A stretch of DNA of 64,000 nt, from the NCBI GenBank assembly GCA_021813435.1, contig JAKAKR010000014.1, forward strand, positions 34,889 to 98,888. The letters are read 5' to 3'. Position numbers and translations under genes: made by a program. This document shows positions 37,446 through 47,861 of this stretch, piece by piece. The stretch's first letter is position 1. Each line of letters opens with the position of its first letter. The notes under the pieces were generated by a model. It worked only from the letters and a program-made list of their open reading frames with translations. It did not search any database and was not told where the DNA came from. Source of the stretch: Nanobdellota archaeon. GTDB lineage: Archaea; Nanobdellota; Nanobdellia; Woesearchaeales; UBA9642.

Positions 37446-38207
37446 TTGGTGACTATGATGAAAAACGATCAGAAAACGAATCATGTAACACACAAAAAGA
37501 CTAGTACGCATCAGGATGCAGCACAGCAACCCGCGCATACGCCGCCCTCATCATCACGTTCATTATGGACGACAATCATTATTCTTGCAGTCATACTCCT
37601 CATTATGGCATTGATTTTTTTCGGTGTGCGGTATGCAACCCGGGAGATCAATAAGAAAAAACTTGCAGAACATATGCTTGATTATCATAATTTTACTTTT
37701 GCCAAGGCAGATGACAACAAATGGTATACCCGCATCATTATTAAGGGAGCGCCTTACGACATCCCATTCTATTACAATCCTGTAGAAGCAGAGAATGTCA
37801 GTGTCGCAAGTGGACTTGATATTGGCCGCACTATCTGGAATTTTTATCTTCTCCAAACGCCAAAACAGGTTTTTATCACCCTTGACCCGAATACGCCAGG
37901 ACCGCAGATCGTGATTGCAGGCGTTGAATTATCGCGACTCCTCGGCAAGCAGTACAATATCTATAACTTTGATACCCATGTTGCAATCACCAACCAGCCT
38001 TTCAACCAGACCCTGGATTATCCGCTTATCACCTGCGCGAACGCGTCAGCAAATACTACAGTGATCCATCTGGTGATCAACACCAGCGCGCCGCAGGATC
38101 GCATCACTGCGCAGGGAAACTGCTACACTCTTGAAGCGACAACAGTAAATGAATCAATCCGTGTCGCTGACGCATTCAGCTACCGCCTCCTCCATATTAT
38201 GGGATGA
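37446..38207 (+). CDS. Hypothetical membrane-anchored extracytoplasmic protein (paralogue 2)
   Basis: N-terminal TM; ...PFYYNPVEAENVSVA...YPLITCANASANTTVIHLVINTSA resembles the upstream protein. Confidence 0.65.
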   Translation: MVTMMKNDQKTNHVTHKKTSTHQDAAQQPAHTPPSSSRSLWTTIIILAVILLIMALIFFGVRYATREINKKKLAEHMLDYHNFTFAKADDNKWYTRIIIKGAPYDIPFYYNPVEAENVSVASGLDIGRTIWNFYLLQTPKQVFITLDPNTPGPQIVIAGVELSRLLGKQYNIYNFDTHVAITNQPFNQTLDYPLITCANASANTTVIHLVINTSAPQDRITAQGNCYTLEATTVNESIRVADAFSYRLLHIMG

Positions 38208-38221
38208 TTCGCTCCACTGCC

Positions 38222-38830
38222 ATGACTGAACACTATTTTAGCGAGAAACCTTCTGTACCATTCCGGAAAGAATCATTTGTTGCAAGAATATTCGACGGTG
38301 AAGATATCACGATCCAGTCCGGAAGCGGGATATTCTCCCTCAAAGAACTCGATTTTGGGACAAAACTGCTCATTGCGCACGCAAAAATACCCAAGACCTC
38401 CTGTACTGTTCTTGACTTAGGATGCGGGTATGGAATCGTGGGCATTGCACTCAAGAAACATTATCCCCAGATCATTTTGACCATGAGCGATATCAATGAA
38501 CGCGCCGTACAATGCGCAGCAGAGAATGTTAAGACGAACAATACTGATGCGACAGTTCTCAAAAGCGACATGTTCTCCCATCCTGAACTGCAACAGAAGA
38601 CATTTGATGTTATCCTTACCAATCCGCCGTTCTCTGCAGGGAAAAAAGTCTGCATTGCATTCATCAGGCAGAGCGCCATGCATCTCAATAAGAATGGATT
38701 ATTCCAGCTTGTCGCGCCGCATAACAAGGGCGGGGAAAGCCTGAAGCGGATCATGCTTGAAGTATTCGGCAATGCCGGAGAACTCGTGAAAAAGAGCGGA
38801 TTTCGCGTCTATATCAGCATAAAAAAATAA
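38222..38830 (+). CDS. Class I SAM-dependent methyltransferase (RsmC/small-domain type)
   Basis: VLDLGCGYGIVGIALKKHYP...DVILTNPPFSAGKKV. Confidence 0.88.
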   Translation: MTEHYFSEKPSVPFRKESFVARIFDGEDITIQSGSGIFSLKELDFGTKLLIAHAKIPKTSCTVLDLGCGYGIVGIALKKHYPQIILTMSDINERAVQCAAENVKTNNTDATVLKSDMFSHPELQQKTFDVILTNPPFSAGKKVCIAFIRQSAMHLNKNGLFQLVAPHNKGGESLKRIMLEVFGNAGELVKKSGFRVYISIKK

Positions 38831-38881
38831 GCACCTGCCCACTATGATGCGGCAAGGTATGCGCTATTGTTTTGGTGAATC

Positions 38882-39532
38882 ATGATGCCTTCAAATATCC
38901 CGCGCGATAATCATAATCTTGAACCGCTTGAATTGATGGATCTTGTTGCGCATGAGAGCAGGTACGATGGGTGCAAATGGCTTGAGGGATACATTGTAGG
39001 GTTTGAGCGGCCAAAAAACATTTTTGATGTCAGAAACACCCTAGTCCATATCTGGAGCGAATACCACGGTGAATATTATTTTGACGTCCAGCACATTGAT
39101 GATGTCATTTTGCAAGAAAAATATCCGATTACACTCCCTGATGAGATCAGTCAATTCGCAGATTTCACAATCCAGAACATTCTTGTAAATTATAGCATCC
39201 CCAGCATCAAGAACACTGACAAACCCCAAGAATCAAGTGGAATCATCAAGAAAGTCTTTATTGACCATGATCTTTCTACACTCTATCTCTCAATCTTTGA
39301 TCTCTCGCGTCATACATTTTTCTACAGAAACATTGTTGAATCTGCAAAGATGCGATTCCAGATCCTGCACGGATTTGGTCCGTACGAAGATGGGTATATG
39401 AATGCGTGGGTCCAGGAAGAGATTGCACGTAACCTCGTCCTCCCTCAACACTACACGCTGCTTCAGGAAGTATTCAATGCAGCTACATTCCCCATAGTCA
39501 GTTCAGAAATTCCATTATCCCCTCAGGGATAA
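38882..39532 (+). CDS. Hypothetical protein (216 aa)
   Basis: Complete ORF, no family recognised. Confidence 0.6.
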   Translation: MMPSNIPRDNHNLEPLELMDLVAHESRYDGCKWLEGYIVGFERPKNIFDVRNTLVHIWSEYHGEYYFDVQHIDDVILQEKYPITLPDEISQFADFTIQNILVNYSIPSIKNTDKPQESSGIIKKVFIDHDLSTLYLSIFDLSRHTFFYRNIVESAKMRFQILHGFGPYEDGYMNAWVQEEIARNLVLPQHYTLLQEVFNAATFPIVSSEIPLSPQG

Positions 39533-39545
39533 ATGCTGCGCGTGA

Positions 39546-40226
39546 TTAATGCTTATGCCCGCAACCGCAGGAATCATTCTCCGAGTCATCCCCTTCGCCG
39601 CATCCACAATCATCACCGCATGAATCATCGCCACAACCGCATGCTTCTTTCGGAGCATCAGCTGAGATATCAACAATCTTGATCTTGAATGTCAAATCCT
39701 TTCCTGCAAGCGGATGATTCATATCAAGCGTCACCTTATCCTTATCCATCTTGACAACCTTTGAAGGGATCTGCTGACCAGTCGGCGCCTGCAATACCAA
39801 GAATCCGCCGACCTTCAATTGCGACTTGATATGCTCAGGAATAACATTGAGCGGGAAATCCTTCTGCAATTCTGGATTAATATCGCCGTATGCTTCCTGT
39901 TTTGCGATCCGGAATGTCTTTTCCTCACCGACCTTCATATTGCGCACTGCGTCATCAAATCCCTTGATGACCTGCGCTGAGCCGACAACAAACTGTATAG
40001 GACCATTATTCTTTGAGGAGTCAAACTCCTCGCCATTGTCGAGTGTACCGGTGTATTCGACTGCGATATAATGCCCTTCCTTGACCAGACTAGGTTTTGC
40101 TGATGAATCTTTTGTGTCTTTTTTTGTTGGAGCCGCTTGTTTTTTTGCAAATTTCTCTATCTTCTTAACAGGAACAGCGTCTTTAGACACAGAACTTTTA
40201 GCTTTAGATTTTTCTTTCGTTGCCAT
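39546..40226 (-). CDS. FKBP/SlyD-like peptidyl-prolyl isomerase with Cys/His/Asp-rich tail
   Basis: YTGTLDNGEEFDSSKNNGPIQFVVGSAQVIKGFDDAVRNM; tail ACGCGDDSCGDDCGCGEGDDSENDSCGCGHKH. Confidence 0.92.
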   Translation of the reverse strand: MATKEKSKAKSSVSKDAVPVKKIEKFAKKQAAPTKKDTKDSSAKPSLVKEGHYIAVEYTGTLDNGEEFDSSKNNGPIQFVVGSAQVIKGFDDAVRNMKVGEEKTFRIAKQEAYGDINPELQKDFPLNVIPEHIKSQLKVGGFLVLQAPTGQQIPSKVVKMDKDKVTLDMNHPLAGKDLTFKIKIVDISADAPKEACGCGDDSCGDDCGCGEGDDSENDSCGCGHKH

Positions 40227-40313
40227 AACATCACCTACCCGCACAGAATAATGGTGTATTTATAAATTTTAGGAAAGTAGGTCGGGTTATGATTTATCTC
40301 TGCTGTGCGGTAT

Positions 40314-40907
40314 TCAATTTTTACGGATGATTGCTACATACGAGTTTTTATCTATTTTATGCCCTGTTTTGTCTATGTTTGTATAGAATAATCCGATATT
40401 GCTGGTGATAAAGTCGATATGCGTCTTATTTATCTGTGATCTATCTGAAATGCTCCAGAGTACCTCTAGTTCTGCAGATGGCGGGATGAGTGTTTGGAGT
40501 TGGGGCAGTGTGTGTTTTTCAGGTGTTCGCGTTTCACCGATATATATCATACCATCCTTTTTTACAATGCGTACTGCTTCTTCGACAATCTCCTTTTTAG
40601 CGTGAACATAATACGCGCTTAATACATTATAGATATGTACTTCATCAACGCTACAGTCCTTGAGATTTATATTCGTGATGTCTGCTTTGAAATATTTGAC
40701 AAGATCCTTGATGCACTGATGCCTGTAGTTATACGTTCCCAATGCAAAAGCCCCTTCAGCCTCTTTTCCACGATCAAAACATAGATATATTGCGTTGGGG
40801 TTCAAATATGGCCCATACTCATTACCTGGAGGGCAATACCCCGGACCAAAATATGCTTTGATTAATTTATCACTCATGAAGGACGGTAATTTTGTGGTAT
40901 TTATCAA
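40314..40907 (-). CDS. Hypothetical protein, possible SAM-methyltransferase-like
   Basis: VDEVHIYNVLSAYYVHAKKEIVEEAVRIVKKDGMIYIGE. Confidence 0.45.
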   Translation of the reverse strand: MINTTKLPSFMSDKLIKAYFGPGYCPPGNEYGPYLNPNAIYLCFDRGKEAEGAFALGTYNYRHQCIKDLVKYFKADITNINLKDCSVDEVHIYNVLSAYYVHAKKEIVEEAVRIVKKDGMIYIGETRTPEKHTLPQLQTLIPPSAELEVLWSISDRSQINKTHIDFITSNIGLFYTNIDKTGHKIDKNSYVAIIRKN

Positions 40908-40993
40908 TATTACGGATACTGCAAATCATATCACTAAAGAATACATTCAGATTAAAGAATGATAAAAAAATAAAAAAGAACGCTTAAGCGTAT

Positions 40994-41431
40994 TTATTTA
41001 CGCGCCTTCTCAATCTTGCCATGCAAGAGTGCATTGAGCGATTGGCTGTTGACCTTGATGACTTGCCATCTGATACCGGAAAGGTCTCCTTTGGTCTTGC
41101 CCATTTTTCCGCCGATGCACTCGATAACGACCTCATCGTGCTCATCAATGAGCTTTATTGCACCATCGCCTGGAGCAAATGCCGTGACCTGCTTTCCGTT
41201 CTTGATCAATTGGACACGGACGCACTTACGCATTGCTGAGTTCGGCTGCTTTGCCTCGATCTGCGTCTTTTCAAGGACTATCCCTGATGCCTGTGATGCA
41301 CCCTCGAGCGGGTCTGATCGCTTCTTGTAATTAGTGACGCGCTTGACAAACCATTTATCATTGTAGCGGAATTGCTTTCTTCGCTTGCTTAATTTTTTTG
41401 CACTGTTCAATCCTGATGATTTCTTGCTCAT
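40994..41431 (-). CDS. rps12: 30S ribosomal protein S12
   Basis: [42 protein letters not shown]. Confidence 0.97.
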   Translation of the reverse strand: MSKKSSGLNSAKKLSKRRKQFRYNDKWFVKRVTNYKKRSDPLEGASQASGIVLEKTQIEAKQPNSAMRKCVRVQLIKNGKQVTAFAPGDGAIKLIDEHDEVVIECIGGKMGKTKGDLSGIRWQVIKVNSQSLNALLHGKIEKARK

Positions 41432-41494
41432 TTTTCCTCCAGTATCCTTGTTGAAATGTGTTTTTCGTGTTTAGTATATGCTTTCAAGGATGGA

Positions 41495-41944
41495 TTATAC
41501 CACCTTGATCTCTTCAATATCAAAATATTTTTTTACAATACCCTCATATGCCCGCAGGTTCTGCGCCCGCGCGCCGATGATAAGTCCCTTGGTCTTCTGA
41601 TCCGGGTCTGTGATGGTGACAATATGCCCGTCCTGTTTGATGTCCTGGACCTTGTACGGGTAGAGCAGGTTTGCGATGAATTTGACGATATCCGGATGAT
41701 ACTCAACAATCTTGATCTTACGCTGCAAAAGTCCTTCGACCCGGTGCAGGTTGGAAAGGTTTTTTCCGAGCGCCTTGAACATGTCACCTTCGAAAACCAC
41801 AAAGGTGAGCACCTCCTTCAAATAAAATGCGTCCTTGACCCGTGCATGCGTGATGTTCTCAAACAAATTGATGAGTTTAATCATCTCAACATCATACACG
41901 GTCTTTGTCGCACCGGATTTTTGCTTAAGCGTTATTTCAGGCAT
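41495..41944 (-). CDS. nusA: NusA-like transcription factor (KH domains)
   Basis: Archaeal NusA pattern, KTKGLIIGARAQNLRAYEGIVKKYFDIEEIKVV; syntenic position. Confidence 0.92.
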   Translation of the reverse strand: MPEITLKQKSGATKTVYDVEMIKLINLFENITHARVKDAFYLKEVLTFVVFEGDMFKALGKNLSNLHRVEGLLQRKIKIVEYHPDIVKFIANLLYPYKVQDIKQDGHIVTITDPDQKTKGLIIGARAQNLRAYEGIVKKYFDIEEIKVV

Positions 41945-41960
41945 ACGTTGGACCTTTGCA

Positions 41961-42221
41961 TCACTTCTTCAATGCAAGAACCGATATTGAAAACGGTTTT
42001 TTACATACTGCGCCCAGTTCATCGTTCGGAACCTTGGTTGCAAGCACCTCGAAACCTGAAATCTTACTATATGCAGTGAGATCATCAAGCAGGTCCTTGG
42101 GACAGTTTGCTGCAATATATACCTTTGCGATAAGGCCTTTGCGTATATTCTTCAACACTTCATCCCTTCCAATAAGCAATTTTTCTGAAGTGATAGATTT
42201 TCGTATTTCTTCTTCGTACAT
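41961..42221 (-). CDS. rpl30e: 50S ribosomal protein L30e
   Basis: AKVYIAANCPKDLLDDLTAYSKISGFEVLATKVPNDELGAVCKKPFSISVLALKK. Confidence 0.92.
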   Translation of the reverse strand: MYEEEIRKSITSEKLLIGRDEVLKNIRKGLIAKVYIAANCPKDLLDDLTAYSKISGFEVLATKVPNDELGAVCKKPFSISVLALKK

Positions 42222-42235
42222 TTTTACCTCAACGA

Positions 42236-43396
42236 TTAATTCTTCGCCTTCTTTCCAGTCTTGACCACAAGCTTGGGGATGCCCGTACCTGTAGGGACGA
42301 CCTGATTGATCATCACATTTTCAATGACACTGCGTAGGTAATCCGTCTCTCCGCTGATTGCAGAGTTGATGACGTGTTTGATGGGTGTCTCGAATGATGC
42401 GCGTGCAAGAACCGATGGCTTTTCCTTGACAATACCATAACGATTGATGCCAAGGACTGTTCCTGAGCCGCTCATAGTGTCTGCAACCAGCATGATGTGG
42501 CGGGGATCAACATTCAAACCCTGCTCATCAATGACTTTCAGCACTTCATTGATGATTGCCTGACGCGCTGCCTCGATGCCGAGCACCCGTTCAATCTCAA
42601 AGATGTCATTGGTCACTGTCTTATCAAAATTGACAAATTCAAGCTTTGCAACATCTTTAAGGTTTGATCCTGCAGTGACCACAATGTATTCATCGCCACG
42701 CTTGACCGGAAGCACCTGCGTGATGCCCTTGATCCCATTGATATAGACATCCTGGACCTTTTCCTTGAGCTTGTAAAGATTATTCAAATCATCCTCTTTG
42801 GAAGTGGACTTGAGCATGATGGTGTGATCATCATCCTTTGAAGGCCTGAATTGATACCCTTTCGGGAAACTTTTTTCAAGGACCTTGATGATCTGCCCGG
42901 GCTTGATATCAACACGTGCAAGCTTTTCTGCTTTAAGTGTCATACTCATCTGCGCTTCTGCAACATCAATACTGATTTCCTGGATATATTCGCGCAATGT
43001 TGTCTCCTTGATGCTCTCTGCGATCTTCTTGATATCTTTTCCTTCACTATACGGCTTTTTGAAATAGATCTGCATCATCTTAGTGGAGATCTCTGCGCGA
43101 CCATCAAGGACCTCGATGATTCGGGGAAGTCCAGTGGTGACGTTCATTTCAGAAACCCCTGCAAAGTGGAATGTGTTCAGCGTCATTTGCGTACTGGGCT
43201 CACCAATGGATTCTGCAGCGACAAGTCCGACGCTCTCTCCAGGCTCTGCAAGTGAATTCACATATTCCTCGCGTGCAAGTTCAAGCACTTTCTTGAGCTT
43301 TGATTCTGAGAATTTCTCCGGAACTGCTTCCTTGATATCCTCAATAATCCTCTTCGGGAGTTGATTCTCATATTCCTTGAATAATTTGCTTTCCAT
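42236..43396 (-). CDS. rpoA2: RNA polymerase subunit A''
   Basis: EPGESVGLVAAESIGEPSTQMTLNTFHFAGVSEMNVTTGLPRIIEV. Confidence 0.97.
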   Translation of the reverse strand: MESKLFKEYENQLPKRIIEDIKEAVPEKFSESKLKKVLELAREEYVNSLAEPGESVGLVAAESIGEPSTQMTLNTFHFAGVSEMNVTTGLPRIIEVLDGRAEISTKMMQIYFKKPYSEGKDIKKIAESIKETTLREYIQEISIDVAEAQMSMTLKAEKLARVDIKPGQIIKVLEKSFPKGYQFRPSKDDDHTIMLKSTSKEDDLNNLYKLKEKVQDVYINGIKGITQVLPVKRGDEYIVVTAGSNLKDVAKLEFVNFDKTVTNDIFEIERVLGIEAARQAIINEVLKVIDEQGLNVDPRHIMLVADTMSGSGTVLGINRYGIVKEKPSVLARASFETPIKHVINSAISGETDYLRSVIENVMINQVVPTGTGIPKLVVKTGKKAKN

Positions 43397-43413
43397 TTTG
43401 TTACACCCTTGAT

Positions 43414-46014
43414 TTAATCCTCTGCAAGGACCTTGTCGATGATCCTTTTGACATTGATGCGCCCATTCTCGCTCTTGGTGACATCGACACCATCCTCTCC
43501 ATACATGAACTGGATGATCTTATTGCTCGCGTCGCGGACCGTAAAGTCATTGTCGATCTTCAAGTCCTGCAATGCATTTGCAAGCCTGCGATAGAGGTAT
43601 CCTGATTTTGGAGTACGCAATGCAGTATCCATCAGGCTGTCTCTTCCTGTCATACTCATGAAGAAGAGTTCATGCGGTTTAAGGCCGTCCTTGAATCCTT
43701 CCTTGATGAATCCGCGCGCTGCAGGGCTTAAGTCATCTTTCTTGAATACTGAGAGTGTACGCTTATTATATCCCTTGCTGATACGTCCACCACGCATGGC
43801 CTGTTGCCCGACGCATGCAGACATCTGTGCAAGATTCAAAAGATTTCCTGCGCCGCCTGACTGGATCATGACCATGATCTCCCGGTCAGGATTTGCATTA
43901 TCTGCAACAATCTTACCTGAACGGTTACGCGCCTTGTTCAGCTTTTCAAGAATCTTGAGCTCAAGCGTCTCTTTCATGTTACGACCCGGAAGAGTCTCAA
44001 GTGTTCCTTCCTTATACTCTTTGATGAGTTGGTCGACTTCTGCATACGTCTGATCAATAATATCCTTGATCTTTTGCTTGATATCACTGGGGACATCAAT
44101 ATCTGCAATGCCTGTCGTGAACCCGGTAAATGCAAGGACTGCGTTTCCCAACCTGAATATTCGGCCTAAGAATTCAGAGGCAAAATCAGGACCATACTGC
44201 TTATAGATTGTCCTGAGCAGTAATCCTTGTCCTTCACCAAGATTTGCATTATCCAGAACACCGGATTTGAGATGTCCCTTCTCGATCTTGACTATTGCAT
44301 CCGGATCTTCCTTATTCTCCTTATACTTCTTGCTGTATCCTGTAAAATTGAAATCCTTTGGGAGAAGTACAGAAATGACATCTCTTCCAGTCACAATCTC
44401 CTTGTCCGGCAATCGTGAGAATTCAGTGATGCCGATACTGGAAAGCAAGTCTATTGCCTCTTCACGCGTGAGCTTGAAATCCTTTTTGGAAAGGACAAAC
44501 ATTCCTGTCTGCGCGTCCTTATTGCATCCGATAATACTTAAGCCGTAACGTGGGCTGATGATCTGTGTCGGGACATGCATGAGGATTTCTGCCTCAGCGC
44601 GCGCCTCTTCAGTCTGCGGGATATGCAGGTTCATCTCGTCACCGTCAAAGTCTGCGTTGTACGGCTCGCAAACACAGGGGTTAAGCCTGAATGTGAGTCC
44701 GGGCAGGACTTTAATCTTATGGCACATCATACTCATGCGGTGCAGTGAAGGCTGACGGTTGAAGATTGCAATATCACCATCCATAAGGTGCCTCTCGACA
44801 ATAAAGCCAGGCTGGATCTCTTCAAGGAGCTGCTCTTTGGTTTCACTGGTGATGCGCTTGCGCTTACCATCAGGTCTAATCACATAGTTTGCGCCAGGAT
44901 AATTTTCCGGGCCGCGCGAGACATACTGCTTCAAGTATTCCATATTCCATTCAGTGACCCGTTCAGGAACAGTGAGCTTCATTGCAATGATCTTTGGGAC
45001 ACCAACCTCATTGATCTCAAGCTTCGGGTCAGGACTGATGACTGTACGTGCAGAGAAGTTGACACGCTTACCGGCAAGGTTATGCCTGATGCGTCCTTCC
45101 TTACTCTTGATACGCGCAGTGAGTGTCTTGAGCGGCTGGCCTGAACGATGACGTGCAGGCGGAAGCTGTGATACCTCGTTATCGAAAAATGTCGTGATAT
45201 GGTACTGGAGGAGATCCCATAAGTCTTCAATAATGATTTCTGGCGCTCCGGCATTGATGTTTTCGAACAATCGTTGGTTGATTCTGACAATATCACCGAG
45301 CTTATGCGTCAAGTCATCTTCTGAACGCTCGCCGCTCTCTAATGTTATGGAGGGGCGCATTGTCACTGAAGGGATGGGCATGACTGTAAGGATAGTCCAT
45401 TCTGGTCGCAGTGCAGCAGGGTTGACTCCGAAGACTTTGAGATCATCATCAGGGACTTTTTCAAGTCGCATGCGCACTTCGATAGGTGAGACTTTCTTTT
45501 CCTCTTCCATGAATGTGGTTGGTTTCTCAAGATGGATCTTGAACTGCTTTGCCTTGCAATACGGGCATTGGTTGACTGTCTTTAGTTCGACAATAATCTC
45601 TTTAATCTTGTCGCGTCGCGCATTAAGACCGCCTTCAAGCTCTGCATGATCCAAATCTTCCATGCATTTGTCAATCTTCTGCTTCGGGATAAGGATTCTG
45701 CCGCAATCCCTGCAGGTGCATCGCAAGAGGTCATAGATGAGCGAAATGAACTTGATATGGACGACTGGTCGTGCAAGTTCCATGTACCCAAAGTGTCCAG
45801 GACATTCCTTGAGTTTTGAGCCGCAGGTCTTGCATTTGAGTCCAGGATCAATGACGCCAAGCCGGATATCCATGAGTCCACCATCGACAGGATATCCTTC
45901 CTTATCATATAATTCCGGGGTTACGATTTTTGCAGATGCCATCTCTTTGATGGCCTTTGGGCTCATGAACCCGAATTCGATCCGGTCAACCCGTTTATGA
46001 ATATAGTCTTCCAT
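43414..46014 (-). CDS. rpoA1: RNA polymerase subunit A'
   Basis: NADFDGDEMNLHIPQ catalytic motif. Confidence 0.98.
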   Translation of the reverse strand: MEDYIHKRVDRIEFGFMSPKAIKEMASAKIVTPELYDKEGYPVDGGLMDIRLGVIDPGLKCKTCGSKLKECPGHFGYMELARPVVHIKFISLIYDLLRCTCRDCGRILIPKQKIDKCMEDLDHAELEGGLNARRDKIKEIIVELKTVNQCPYCKAKQFKIHLEKPTTFMEEEKKVSPIEVRMRLEKVPDDDLKVFGVNPAALRPEWTILTVMPIPSVTMRPSITLESGERSEDDLTHKLGDIVRINQRLFENINAGAPEIIIEDLWDLLQYHITTFFDNEVSQLPPARHRSGQPLKTLTARIKSKEGRIRHNLAGKRVNFSARTVISPDPKLEINEVGVPKIIAMKLTVPERVTEWNMEYLKQYVSRGPENYPGANYVIRPDGKRKRITSETKEQLLEEIQPGFIVERHLMDGDIAIFNRQPSLHRMSMMCHKIKVLPGLTFRLNPCVCEPYNADFDGDEMNLHIPQTEEARAEAEILMHVPTQIISPRYGLSIIGCNKDAQTGMFVLSKKDFKLTREEAIDLLSSIGITEFSRLPDKEIVTGRDVISVLLPKDFNFTGYSKKYKENKEDPDAIVKIEKGHLKSGVLDNANLGEGQGLLLRTIYKQYGPDFASEFLGRIFRLGNAVLAFTGFTTGIADIDVPSDIKQKIKDIIDQTYAEVDQLIKEYKEGTLETLPGRNMKETLELKILEKLNKARNRSGKIVADNANPDREIMVMIQSGGAGNLLNLAQMSACVGQQAMRGGRISKGYNKRTLSVFKKDDLSPAARGFIKEGFKDGLKPHELFFMSMTGRDSLMDTALRTPKSGYLYRRLANALQDLKIDNDFTVRDASNKIIQFMYGEDGVDVTKSENGRINVKRIIDKVLAED

Positions 46015-46025
46015 TTTTTTGCACC

Positions 46026-47840
46026 TTATTCGTATTCGCTCTTCAATAACATTTTTGGATAAATGCCGAATGATTTCAATTCATCCATGAATAATTTGAA
46101 TGCATAGCTGAGTTCGACATTATTGATCTCGACATTATCGCCGCAGATAGGACAATAGGATTTGTTCTTGCGTGAATCATAGACGCCGATCATGCCGCAT
46201 TTCTCGCAGATAGGAACTACAGTCTTGTCAGAATCGAATCGTTCCTTAAGGAGCAGGCTTGCGCCATGCGCAACAAAAGTATCCTTCTCCATTTCTCCCA
46301 GTCGCAATCCTCCTTCCTTAGCGCGTCCCTCTGTAGGCTGGCGGGTAAGAAGCTGGATCGGTCCGCGTGCACGCGAGTGGACCTTATTTGCGACCATGTG
46401 TTTTAATCGTTGATAGTACATGTTTCCGATATAGATGCGTGCAGTGTATGCTCTTCCAGTGATTGCAGAGTACATGACTTCAGTTCCGTCCTCCTTGAAT
46501 CCGAGCGATTCCAGGGCTGCGCGCAAATCAGACTCTTTTTCAGAGCCGAATGTTGTTCCATCAATATATCGTCCTTCAAGTGCGCCGACTTTTCCACCAA
46601 TCATTTCAATGAGGTGCGCAACAGTCATACGCTTCGGCAGGCCGTGCGGGTTAAAAATGATGTCCGGGCGCATGCCGTTCTCTGAGAATGGGATGTCCTG
46701 CTCTGGGACAACCATGCCAATGACTCCTTTCTGTCCATGACGTGAAATGAATTTGTCCCCGATCTCTGGGATGCGCTGCTCGCGCAGTCGTACTTGGATG
46801 AGGCGATTTCCTTCCTCATTTTCTGAGAGAAGAACCAAGTCAACGACTCCTTTCTCTCCATGCTCGAGTGCCATGGAGCTTTCACGTCTGATATTACTGG
46901 TCAAATTGTATTCATCTCCGGAATTGAGGAATCGGGGCGGGCTGGTCTTTCCGATGATGACATCACCCTCCTTCACTTTTGATTCTGCAGAGACAATGCC
47001 GTCCTCTTCGAGGAATCGATAATCCTTTTCAGTGCGATAACCCTTCACATCCTTGTTCGGAACAACAATCTCATCCATAAGACCGCCCGGATAGCGGAGC
47101 TCTTCAGAGACGACTGGCCTAAAATATGTGCTGCGGCCAAGTCCGCGATCAACAGATCCACGGTTGATGACAACAGCATCCTCCATATTGTACCCGTCAT
47201 AGGGCATGACTGCAATCACGACGTTCTGTCCTGAGGGATGCTGCTCATAATTGGAAATATCGTGCATGATAGTCTTGACAATCGGGACCTGCGGATAATG
47301 GAGCAAGTTGACATCCATGTCAATCCTGTTGAAAAAATTCGTTGCGTAAAATCCTACTGCCTGTTTCTGGTTCTTTGAACCCTGGGAGAGACGGACGCCC
47401 TGGTTGAACTGGCCGAAAGGAATAAGGCTCGTACAAAGACCAAGAATGTCAAGAGGGCTGATCTCCAGATGTGTATGCTCTGCCGTGAGATCCTCTTCAG
47501 TAAATGCGATATATGCGTTTTCCTCTTCAGCAGGATCAAGATACTCGATGATTCCCTGCTTGATAAGGTCAGTCCAGGATATCTCGTTTTTCTGCAATTG
47601 CTCAAGATGTTTTGCAGTAATCGTGGATTTTGCGTCCTTAACTACGATTACCGGCCTGATGGTTCTTCCCCGTGATGTTTCGACAAAGACCTGATCAGTA
47701 TCTTCCTGATACAGGATGTTCATCTCAAGCGGGAATTTTCCCTCGCGGCGCTGCGCGATGATATCCTCGCTGAATTTTTTTCCGTCAGTAACGGTTCCAA
47801 TGAATTTATTGTCCATAAACACTTCGACCATTTTTTTCAC
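46026..47840 (-). CDS. rpoB1: RNA polymerase subunit B'
   Basis: GYNMEDAVVINRGS; GDKFISRHGQKGVIG; GGLRLGEMEKD. Confidence 0.97.
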   Translation of the reverse strand: MKKMVEVFMDNKFIGTVTDGKKFSEDIIAQRREGKFPLEMNILYQEDTDQVFVETSRGRTIRPVIVVKDAKSTITAKHLEQLQKNEISWTDLIKQGIIEYLDPAEEENAYIAFTEEDLTAEHTHLEISPLDILGLCTSLIPFGQFNQGVRLSQGSKNQKQAVGFYATNFFNRIDMDVNLLHYPQVPIVKTIMHDISNYEQHPSGQNVVIAVMPYDGYNMEDAVVINRGSVDRGLGRSTYFRPVVSEELRYPGGLMDEIVVPNKDVKGYRTEKDYRFLEEDGIVSAESKVKEGDVIIGKTSPPRFLNSGDEYNLTSNIRRESSMALEHGEKGVVDLVLLSENEEGNRLIQVRLREQRIPEIGDKFISRHGQKGVIGMVVPEQDIPFSENGMRPDIIFNPHGLPKRMTVAHLIEMIGGKVGALEGRYIDGTTFGSEKESDLRAALESLGFKEDGTEVMYSAITGRAYTARIYIGNMYYQRLKHMVANKVHSRARGPIQLLTRQPTEGRAKEGGLRLGEMEKDTFVAHGASLLLKERFDSDKTVVPICEKCGMIGVYDSRKNKSYCPICGDNVEINNVELSYAFKLFMDELKSFGIYPKMLLKSEYE

Positions 47841-47861
47841 CTTGAAGCATAATGTTTCTGA

